Part shown: positions 56,681 through 64,000 of the stretch, piece after piece | Position numbering within the stretch: position 1 is the stretch's first letter | Layout: every line of letters starts with the position of its first letter | Source: Merluccius polli | Lineage: Eukaryota; Chordata; Actinopteri; Gadiformes; Merlucciidae | Assembly (NCBI GenBank): GCA_030340625.1 | Contig: JAOPHQ010006601.1 | Location: 49,520-113,519 of the forward strand | Length of the DNA stretch: 64,000 bases | Direction of reading: 5' to 3' | The notes under the pieces: generated by a model | The model's database searches: none | What the model was told of the DNA's origin: nothing | The model's input: only the letters and a program-made list of their open reading frames with translations | Position numbers and translations under genes: made by a program

Positions 56681-59600
56681 CGTTTTCGTCCTCGAAAACT
56701 CTTGACAAATAGTCTGCCGTCACATTTTGGGTTCCAGGCCTGTACTTAACCTGGAACTGATATGGCTGCAGAGCCAAATACCACCTGGTAATCCTGTGGT
56801 TAGTGTCCTTCATCCGCTGAAGCCACTGTAAGGCACGATGATCCGTTTCAATGGTGAAGCTCTTGCCCACCAAGTAGTAATGAAGGGAGTCTAGCGCCCA
56901 CTTGAGGCCCAGGCACTCCTTCTCCACGGTAGAGTACTTGCACTCCCGCGGAAACAACTTCCTGCTCAGGAAGGTCACTGGTCTCTGGTTGCCCTCCTCT
57001 CCCTGTAGCAGGACTGCACCCAGCCCCACTCCAGAGGCATCAGTCTGTACAGTAAAAGGAAGGTTAAAATCCGGCTGTTGTAGAACAGGGTTAGTACACA
57101 AACAGTCTCTCAGGTCTTCAAAGGCCCGCTGACACTGGTCCGTCCACCGGACCCTGTTAGGTCTGTCCTTCTTAGTCAGTTCAGTTAGGACAGCCGCCCT
57201 ACTCGAACAATTGGGGATGAAACGTCTGTACCACCCCACCATTCCCAGGAAAGACCGCACCTGCGATTTGGTCTTCGGCACTGGGGTATCTGTGAGGGCA
57301 CTCACCTTCCCCACCTGTGGCCTCACTACTCCACTGCCAATGATGAAGCCCAGGTACTCGACCTGTGACTTGGCCAGGGAACACTTGGCAGGGTTGATGG
57401 TCAGGCCTGCGTCCTTGATCCTCTGGAACACGTCTCGTACGTGGACCAGATGCTCCTCCCATGTTGCACTGAAAATGACAACGTCATCGAGGTACGCCCC
57501 CGCATACTCCCATGCACCCTCCAATACCCCATCCATGAGGCGTTGGAAAGTCGCCGGCGCCCCCTTCAGTCCAAATGGCATGACAGTATATTGAAAAAAC
57601 CCAAAGGGTGTACGGAATGCTGTCAAAGGTTTGGTTTCCTCTGCTAGAGGAACCTGCCAATACCCCTTACAAAGGTCCAGAGTGGTAAGCCACTTGGCAG
57701 CACCAAGTCTGTCCAGCAAATCATCCACTCGGGGCATAGGGTATGGATCAAAGGTAGAAATGGCATTTACCTTCCTCAGATCGTTGCAGAACCTGAGGCT
57801 ACCGTCCTTTTTCGGCACAATCACAATGGGGCATGACCACTCACTCTGAGATGGCTCTATGATCCCCATCTCCTTCATGACGTCCAACTCCTGCTTCAGC
57901 TTCGGGACCATCTGGGCCGGAATGCGGTAACTGGGGACCCTGATTGGCCCCGGTTCCTTCAGGGTAATATGATGGTGGATCAACTGTGTCAGCCCTGGAG
58001 TCTCTGCAAACAGTCCCTCCGGGAAACTGCCACGCAGCTCCTCCTGTTGGGAAGCAGAGAGGTGGGATACATTTACCTCGACTCCCGACGCCTGGCGGGT
58101 TGGGAAAAACTGCTCCTCTCCCTCGTTTTCCTCCTCCACTGTCCTGGCAAACAGCACCACTGCAGGCTCCTCACGGGGCACCCACTCCTTCAAGAGGTTG
58201 ATGTGGAACGTCTGGCGCTGCTTCCTCCTTTCTGGCATGATGACCTGGTAGGTCACCGGCCCAGTCTTTTGCTCTACCACGTAGGGTCCCTGCCACTTAG
58301 CCAGGAGACTGCTCTCCGAGGTTGGCAGTAACAGGAGAACCTTCTGTCCTGGTGTGAAGGAACGCTCCCTCGACACCTCATCATACCACCGTTTCTGGGT
58401 GGTCTGTGCAGTTTTCATGTTCTGCTGCACCTCCTCCGTCAGGGCCTCCATTTTGTCCCTCATTTTTAAAATGTAGGACAACACATTCACCTGCTGTTCC
58501 GGCTGCTCCCCCTCCCAGGCTTCCTTCAGCACATCCAATGGACCTCTCACCTTCCTCCCGTAGAGCAACTCGAAAGGTGAGAAGCCTGTGGATGACTGGG
58601 GAACCTCCCGGTAGGCGAACAGCAGGTATGGTAGCCACTCGTCCCAGTCTGCACCTGTGTCGGACACAAACTTGCGCAGCATTGACTTCAGGGTTTGGTT
58701 TAGCCGCTCCACCAGCCCGTCGGTCTGAGGGTGGTAAGGCGTGGTCTTAATAGGTTTGATACCTAAGTACTGATACACCTGCTTCAGGAACTTAGATGTA
58801 AAGTTTGTGCCCTGGTCTGTGAGTACTTCCTTAGGGATCCCTACCCTCGTTAGTAGCTGTAAAAGTGCATTTGCTACCTGCCTGGCCTTTACATTTCTAA
58901 GAGGAAATGCCTCTGGGTACCTGGTAGCATAATCTGAGATCACCAGGATGTAGCGGTTTCCTCGCCGACTACGCTCCAGAGGCCCCACAATATCCATAGC
59001 AATCCTTCTGAAAGGCACCTCTATAATAGGCAACGGGACTAAAGGTGCCCTGTTGCCCTTCTTACCAGGTGCTGTCATCTGACACTGGGGACAGGACCTG
59101 CAATATTGCACCAGCTGCATGTACATGTTCGGCCAGTAAAACCGTCCTGCCACCCTTTCCCATGACTTATTCTGTCCTAGGTGCCCTGCCCAAGGACTAG
59201 AGTGCCCAAGCTCTAACACCTTGTCCCTTAGACTAACTGGCACCACCAGCTGCTCCCCTTCCTCCCCATGGCGGTACAGAATGCCTTGCTTAAGCCTAAA
59301 CTTGGGCCCCTCCGCATTCCCACCACCATCCTCTACCAAATCCCTGTAGAAGGCAGTAAGGGTTCCATCCTTTCGCTGCAGTTCCCTAATGTTGGCTGGG
59401 ATTGCAGTCTGTTCACTAGAGTCACGAGATGGTACAGGCACTGTTTCAAGAACGGGGGTTCCTTGAAACTTGTCCCTCCTTCTCTGACTCCTAGTCTTAA
59501 TTCCTTCTGTACTGGGTTGAGCGAATGGAAGCTCATCCCACGTACTGTCCCTTGAGGCCTGTGCCCTGGTAACAACCATGTTACAGGCTTTCTCAGGTGC

Positions 59601-61196
59601 CAAAAGGTGCACTAGCCCTGGCATATCTTTCCCCAGCACCACGGGGTACGGCAAGTCCTGCAGCACCCCAACGGTAACCAGGTACTCTTGGCCCTCAATC
59701 TGCAGATACAGATCTGCGGTGGGGTAGGTTTTATGGTGCCCATGGATGCACCGTGTAGTGAGTGTTTGTCCCTGGTTTATGGCAGATTTGGGTACTAGGT
59801 TGGCCTTCACTAGCGTCTGATTGCTACCTGTGTCCACCATTGCCTGCACCCGTTTACCCCTGATTCCTACCCAAACCAACGACTCCCACTGGTGTTCTGG
59901 GCTCTGCCCTTCCCCCTCCTGCCCCCCTATACTACATACATAAGAAGTTTTTGGCTTCAATAGGGGACATTTAGGCTTAATATGTCCAGGCTGGCCACAG
60001 TGATAACACACTACCGGGTCCTTACCGGGTCTCGCATTAAAAACAGGCGGTACTACTCTGCTTGGCTGGTTGCCAGGCCCACTATCCCTGGGGTGCCCCA
60101 CTGCTACTACGGGGTTCCTGGGGTAACTACCCAACTGCCTGCCTCGACCACCTTCCCGACCACCCTCAGACTTACCCCATGGAGGTGGGCCGGGTTCTTG
60201 ACCCCCGCCCAACTGGTAGGACCTGGAGTGTCGACGAGCCGCTATGAAGGAGTCCGCCAGGAGCACTGCCTCTCGCGCTGTGCTGGGGTTGTGTTCCCGG
60301 ATCCACAACTGGACATCTGCGTTGACCATCCGTAGGAATTGCTCCAACACAATCTTCTCCCCGATCTGCTCTTTGGTGTGAGTCTTTGGAGCCACCCACT
60401 TCTCATAAAGTTCACCGAGCCTTGTAAAGAGTTCTTTGGGGGTCTCCTCGGGTAAGACCTCCAGTGCTCGGAACCTGAGTCTATAAGTTTCTGTATGAAT
60501 TTCATACTTAGCCAAAATGGCCGCTTTGACCTTGTCATAGCAAAGCGTGTCGTCCATGTCCATTGCTATGTAGGCCGCTCTTGCCTTTCCCGTCAGCAAA
60601 GGGACCAAGTAGATTGCCCACTCTCCTACAGGACACAGGCTCACGGTTGCCATGCGTTCAAACATTGTGAGGAAATGTTCAATGTCCTCTTCCTCCAGGA
60701 AGCGCTGCATTTTTGGGCCTCTCCATCCCGACAGCTGACCCTGGTGGATCCTGGGTAGCCCTGCGTCCACGACCACTGCCGGATGTCCTGGATGCTGCAC
60801 TGCCTCTCCAGAGGCTGCTGGAACCGACTCTGCTGCTGCCGCCGCTGCTGCCTGGTTTCCTGCCGCTGAGGCCACCACCTCTGGTGCTGCTGCCGCCGCT
60901 GGATGTGCTGTTGGAGCTGCTGCGACTCGGGCTGTGGCTTGCATGCCTTCTACCCTGCCCTTTACTGGCTCCTCCTTCCTGTCCCTGAGATGGTATGCCA
61001 TATATCGCCACCGCTCCTCTTGGTTTTTCTCAAATTCCCTCCATTCTTTGTCCTTTATTTCCTGCGTCCGCAGAAAGTCCCCAAACATCGCCTTTAATGT
61101 TGCGATCTCGGACATAGGCCTGTGAGCTTCTTCCTCAGCCTCACCTTCTGCCTCCTGTGCTTGTCCGCTCAGGTCTCTTTGTCTTCTTCGCCGCAT
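56676..61196 (-). CDS. Gmr1-like gag-pol polyprotein (gag-PR-IN-RT-RH)
   Basis: About 1,506 residues from the first ATG (61196, MRRRRQRDLSGQ) to TGA at 56676; the frame is open upstream to the LTR but lacks another ATG. Rough positions: gag capsid-like HFLTMFERMATVSL (about 190), zinc knuckle CYHCGQPGHIKPKCP (about 400), protease AMVDTGSNQTLV (about 455), integrase HHCC zinc finger ending CRSCPQC (about 670-705), integrase core with AMDIVGP, TDQGTNF and GLVERLNQ (about 735-835), reverse transcriptase with TLDLCKGYWQVPL and YLDDVVIF (about 1120-1300), RNase H with TDASGVGLGAVL and TDHRAL (about 1385-1490), end FEDENA. In ordinary Ty3/gypsy elements integrase follows RNase H. There is no stop or frameshift, no separate gag frame and no chromodomain. 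Gag and pol are in one frame, so gag excess would need proteolysis or another route. Confidence 0.93.
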   Translation of the reverse strand: MRRRRQRDLSGQAQEAEGEAEEEAHRPMSEIATLKAMFGDFLRTQEIKDKEWREFEKNQEERWRYMAYHLRDRKEEPVKGRVEGMQATARVAAAPTAHPAAAAAPEVVASAAGNQAAAAAAAESVPAASGEAVQHPGHPAVVVDAGLPRIHQGQLSGWRGPKMQRFLEEEDIEHFLTMFERMATVSLCPVGEWAIYLVPLLTGKARAAYIAMDMDDTLCYDKVKAAILAKYEIHTETYRLRFRALEVLPEETPKELFTRLGELYEKWVAPKTHTKEQIGEKIVLEQFLRMVNADVQLWIREHNPSTAREAVLLADSFIAARRHSRSYQLGGGQEPGPPPWGKSEGGREGGRGRQLGSYPRNPVVAVGHPRDSGPGNQPSRVVPPVFNARPGKDPVVCYHCGQPGHIKPKCPLLKPKTSYVCSIGGQEGEGQSPEHQWESLVWVGIRGKRVQAMVDTGSNQTLVKANLVPKSAINQGQTLTTRCIHGHHKTYPTADLYLQIEGQEYLVTVGVLQDLPYPVVLGKDMPGLVHLLAPEKACNMVVTRAQASRDSTWDELPFAQPSTEGIKTRSQRRRDKFQGTPVLETVPVPSRDSSEQTAIPANIRELQRKDGTLTAFYRDLVEDGGGNAEGPKFRLKQGILYRHGEEGEQLVVPVSLRDKVLELGHSSPWAGHLGQNKSWERVAGRFYWPNMYMQLVQYCRSCPQCQMTAPGKKGNRAPLVPLPIIEVPFRRIAMDIVGPLERSRRGNRYILVISDYATRYPEAFPLRNVKARQVANALLQLLTRVGIPKEVLTDQGTNFTSKFLKQVYQYLGIKPIKTTPYHPQTDGLVERLNQTLKSMLRKFVSDTGADWDEWLPYLLFAYREVPQSSTGFSPFELLYGRKVRGPLDVLKEAWEGEQPEQQVNVLSYILKMRDKMEALTEEVQQNMKTAQTTQKRWYDEVSRERSFTPGQKVLLLLPTSESSLLAKWQGPYVVEQKTGPVTYQVIMPERRKQRQTFHINLLKEWVPREEPAVVLFARTVEEENEGEEQFFPTRQASGVEVNVSHLSASQQEELRGSFPEGLFAETPGLTQLIHHHITLKEPGPIRVPSYRIPAQMVPKLKQELDVMKEMGIIEPSQSEWSCPIVIVPKKDGSLRFCNDLRKVNAISTFDPYPMPRVDDLLDRLGAAKWLTTLDLCKGYWQVPLAEETKPLTAFRTPFGFFQYTVMPFGLKGAPATFQRLMDGVLEGAWEYAGAYLDDVVIFSATWEEHLVHVRDVFQRIKDAGLTINPAKCSLAKSQVEYLGFIIGSGVVRPQVGKVSALTDTPVPKTKSQVRSFLGMVGWYRRFIPNCSSRAAVLTELTKKDRPNRVRWTDQCQRAFEDLRDCLCTNPVLQQPDFNLPFTVQTDASGVGLGAVLLQGEEGNQRPVTFLSRKLFPRECKYSTVEKECLGLKWALDSLHYYLVGKSFTIETDHRALQWLQRMKDTNHRITRWYLALQPYQFQVKYRPGTQNVTADYLSRVFEDENA

Positions 61197-61222
61197 GGTG
61201 TTTCTCCTCGGCCACTGGCTCC

Positions 61223-61240
61223 CAAAAACCGCTGTCACCA
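61223..61240 (-). other. Primer binding site of the Gmr1-like element
   Basis: On the minus strand TGGTGACAGCGG starts three bases after the 5' LTR. It has the TGG expected for pairing with a tRNA CCA end. It resembles a tRNA-Leu acceptor with one mismatch, but I cannot assign the tRNA securely. Confidence 0.5.
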
Positions 61241-61242
61241 AA

Positions 61243-61950
61243 TGTCGTACTGGGTAACTCGTGGTCGATCAGTCCATGAAGAAACACACCAATTGGTTTT
61301 GGTTTTCCACATTTATTTTCCATAAAACCTCCAGGCTTAGGCACAAGCCCTCTCCAAGCTCTCCCAAACAAAAGAAATATTCCCGCCTAAAATAGGCCAA
61401 GGCATCCCCTTGCTCCACCCATCGGCCAATCCATCCATTAACACCGTATCCATAACTATATATACATGGTCCCCACTAATAAATATATAGTATACAATAA
61501 TAATATATAATAATAACTATACTATAATAATCATTATTCTATATAATACTCAATTAGTACACACACACACACAATAAAGTTGACCTGCATATCAACCTCT
61601 TACACTGTCATACCGAAATACCCCCTGCCTTCATCCGAGAATGGTCTGACCCGGTACGTACCGCTGTCATAAGTACGGAAGTCATCCCCGCACTTCCCCT
61701 TTAATCGGCAAGACGGTGAGACGGTGAGTATAAGTGACAGACGTGCGTAAAGTGGTGATTGTTGGACCGGGATACTGCAATGGCTGAAATGAAATAATCA
61801 GATGCGTTTGTCGCTAATGTTACCCTGCCCTGTTATTTGTGCCGGCTACAAAATAAACAGTGAGTGAAACAAAGCGACGAGTGATTATTTACGTGACAGT
61901 GATGTTTTCATGAAGTGACTGGTGACTGGGTTATGGTGACGGGTGATAGC

Positions 61951-62038
<88 letters not shown>

Positions 62039-62157
62039 ACCCGACTATTTACATTCGGCATTCACGCCGTAGTGCGCCAATGCTTATTGCGCCTTAGATA
62101 TCCCCACAAGTGACGCCATTACAAGGCGAGTGACGATCACAATACGACATCGTCACA
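61243..62157 (-). repeat. 5' LTR of the Gmr1-like element
   Basis: 915 bases, the same as 55770-56662 apart from a TA tract longer by about 22 bases (about 61951-62035). I saw no base substitution between the two copies. Confidence 0.95.
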
Positions 62158-62526
62158 GACTCCATTACAAACCACAAACTTGGGTGAACGCCAGCCACTG
62201 TCTTCACAAAATGGGGTGGAGAGTTTCAAAAGGAACACAGGTGACAAACATTACACTAATGACACAAAGGAAAAACAGGTAGTTAGTGGGGTTGGGGATT
62301 GTTACAAAAACAGTCGGTCCAGGGATACTGGGAGAGAAGGATATAGGATGTGCAGCCAGGCGGTTTTCTGACAGAGACTAAGTTGAATTGCATTGAAGGG
62401 GATTTTGTGTTTTGCTGCACTTGGGAAATCAGGTCAGATCCATTTTTTGTAACAAGCACTTCGTCGTCACCTTGGATTTAATCACAACAGTGACATCATC
62501 TGTTCTTCTCTCCATCTCTAAAAGCC

Positions 62527-62731
62527 ATGTGGGGACGTTTGATTTTGTTGCTAGCCCTAACCTCTAGCACTCTATCACTGGACAAACTGAACATGTGCAT
62601 GGATGCCAAACACCACAAAGTTCAACCTGGTCCTGAAGGTTTACTTTACAAGCAGGTAGGACTACAACAACAACAAAAAATGTCTCCAAATGCAGAAAAA
62701 AATCTTGAAATAATAGGGTATGACAGGTATG

Positions 62732-62771
<40 letters not shown>

Positions 62772-63876
62772 GGGATTGCCCAGGTCTCTTATATCCAAAA
62801 GGAATGCTACATTATGATGTGTTGTGCTATGCTAGGCTGCATTGTGTTGTATTACATTGACCCATGCTCTCACTTTCCATTCCATCCCCTCCAGTGTTCT
62901 CCATGGCAATCAAATGCATGTTGCACAGCCAATACCACCGAGGAGGCTCACAATGATAACTCCTACCTATACAACTTTAACTGGAACCACTGTGGCATCA
63001 TGTCTGACAACTGCAAGAGACACTTCATCATGGACACCTGCTTCTATGAGTGCTCTCCGCATCTGGGGCCATGGATACAGAAGGTGTGTCCTAGAGGCTT
63101 TTGTTGGCCTTGTGGGTTTGTGCATAGCTATATTTCGTTTGTAGCACTAGATGGCAGCAAAGGAATGATGCTGCGATACAATGTTGTATTTTAATTATAC
63201 ATGTGCATGTATAAATTATATACGCCGCCTGTAGAATAAACATAGACATCTAGAATAAACCTGGAGGCTGGAGGTCATATAAAGACATTATAGTCAGTCA
63301 CTGTACGGCAACAAATGGACAACTCTGTAAACCAGCAGGCAAGGATTCACTTAGTCTCGTGTCCCTGTCAATAGTTCACCACCCCAGGCCAAATTGAATT
63401 GCTCTTAAAAAAAAATGGACCACAATGTCAATGAAAATGTGTTCTTGATGCACAATTGCGATCGTTCCCTTTTTGTTGAAGCTGTGGGGGGTTGTAATGA
63501 TTAAATACAAATGCTGACAAGTAGGCTATGCATTTCCAATGTTTTTGACCTGATCAATGCAAAGTGCTCAGTATGCTTCTCACTGTACACCATAGTGATG
63601 TGGCCAAGAGCAGACAGAACCACATGTTGACCTTATTCGGCCATTGGGGAACAGTAGCATGATATTACACATTAGCTCCCATAGTCCGGGGGATGGACCA
63701 GGGTTCATTGCAATAAACCACTTGGTTGTGCATGGTGTAGGTGGAGCAGTCCTGGCGTAAGGAGCGCATCCTGGATGTGCCTTTGTGTAAGGAGGACTGT
63801 CACAGCTGGTGGGACGACTGTAAGGATGACATCACCTGCAAGACTGACTGGCACTATGGATGGGACTGGACATCTG
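62527..63876 (+). CDS. folr: Folate receptor, partial (continues past the window)
   Basis: Folate receptors are GPI-anchored surface proteins that bind folate and bring it in by endocytosis. Three exons are present: 62527-62655, 62895-63083 and 63741-63876, giving 151 residues in frame, with the last exon or exons beyond 64000. The signal peptide is MWGRLILLLALTSSTLS. Diagnostic stretches are CMDAKHHKVQPGPEG, CSPWQSNACCTANTTEEAH, YLYNFNWNHCG, CKRHFIMDTCFYECSPHLGPW, SWRKERILDVPLCKEDC, WWDDC and WHYGWDWTSG. The conserved cysteines, the NTT glycosylation site and folate-contacting Trp/Arg/Tyr residues are kept. The start codon has a fair context (AAGCCATGT). The C-terminal part with the GPI signal is outside the window, so membrane anchoring cannot be confirmed. 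Confidence 0.94.
62732..62769. repeat. (TA)n microsatellite in folr intron 1
   Basis: About 18 TA dinucleotides, 75 bases after the first coding exon. Confidence 0.95.
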
Positions 63877-63913
63877 GTGAGAATAATCAATTATGTCAGT
63901 CTCTCTCTCTGTG

Positions 63914-63916
<3 letters not shown>

Positions 63917-64000
<84 letters not shown>
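63917..64000. repeat. (CA)n microsatellite at the window end
   Basis: CA dinucleotides run from 63917 to the last base, in the intron after the third folr coding exon. Confidence 0.97.

Larger units (their letters stand above)
55770..62157 (-). mobile_element. Complete Ty3/gypsy retrotransposon with integrase before RT (Gmr1-like)
   Basis: The element is 6,388 bases and reads on the minus strand. Its LTRs are 61243-62157 (5') and 55770-56662 (3'), flanked by the 5-bp duplication GACTC (55765-55769 and 62158-62162). By eye the LTRs differ only in the length of an internal TA run, so the insertion is very recent. One uninterrupted frame encodes gag, protease, integrase, reverse transcriptase and RNase H in that order. 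This order, like Ty1/copia but with Ty3-type domains, is the mark of Gmr1 elements, first described from Atlantic cod. All catalytic motifs are intact, so the copy may still be mobile. It lies between anapc15 and the folate receptor. Confidence 0.92.

Noticed and set aside
57211..60988. Multiple antisense frames within the Gmr1-like element
   Set aside because: They overlap the intact polyprotein and lack motifs or starts of their own.

Overview
The window is vertebrate, almost certainly ray-finned fish, genomic DNA. It has split genes with GT/AG introns, abundant (TA)n, (CA)n and (CT)n microsatellites, a tRNA-derived SINE, and hAT, Harbinger, Ty3/gypsy and retroviral elements. The single-copy genes keep the conserved vertebrate block NUMA1 - LRRC51 - LAMTOR1 - TOMT - ANAPC15 - folate receptor (human 11q13). 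I cannot name the species.

Layout. 1-840: no gene seen. 840-2220: broken hAT transposase. 2756-4800: a two-Ig-domain, single-pass membrane protein resembling CD80/CD86-type B7 molecules. 5073-19936: a 14.9 kb endogenous retrovirus (LTR, primer site, remnants of pol and envelope-like region, polypurine tract, LTR) sitting in the apparent 3' exon of that gene. Inside it, at 10269-16087, is a Harbinger DNA transposon, and inside that, at 12205 to about 14980, a 5'-truncated gypsy retrotransposon: three levels of nesting. 20057-20360: solo LTR. 22771-36796 (minus): numa1, which I could assemble in frame from 22-23 coding exons, one of them 4.5 kb. 36830-37888: compact divergent promoter. 37889-39854: lrrc51. 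41920-43615 (minus): lamtor1. 45104-46638: a secreted frizzled-related protein. 48237-50103: tomt. 51414-53285 (minus): anapc15. 55770-62157 (minus): a complete, apparently very young gypsy-type retrotransposon with integrase before reverse transcriptase (Gmr1-like order). 62527 to past the window end: folate receptor, first three coding exons.

The host genes are neighbours by conserved synteny rather than by pathway: NuMA organises spindle poles, LAMTOR1 anchors Ragulator/mTORC1 on lysosomes, TOMT serves hair-cell mechanotransduction, ANAPC15 tunes the anaphase-promoting complex, SFRP binds Wnt, and the folate receptor takes up folate. The most unusual items are the IN-before-RT element, the three-level nest with a retrovirus primed by tRNA-Ser, the B7-like gene interrupted in its 3' exon, the 753-bp in-frame tandem repeat in the NuMA rod, and the SFRP gene lodged between the two halves of the mammalian LRTOMT locus.

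All exon boundaries come from reading consensus splice sites and checking that phase is kept; no transcript evidence was available.
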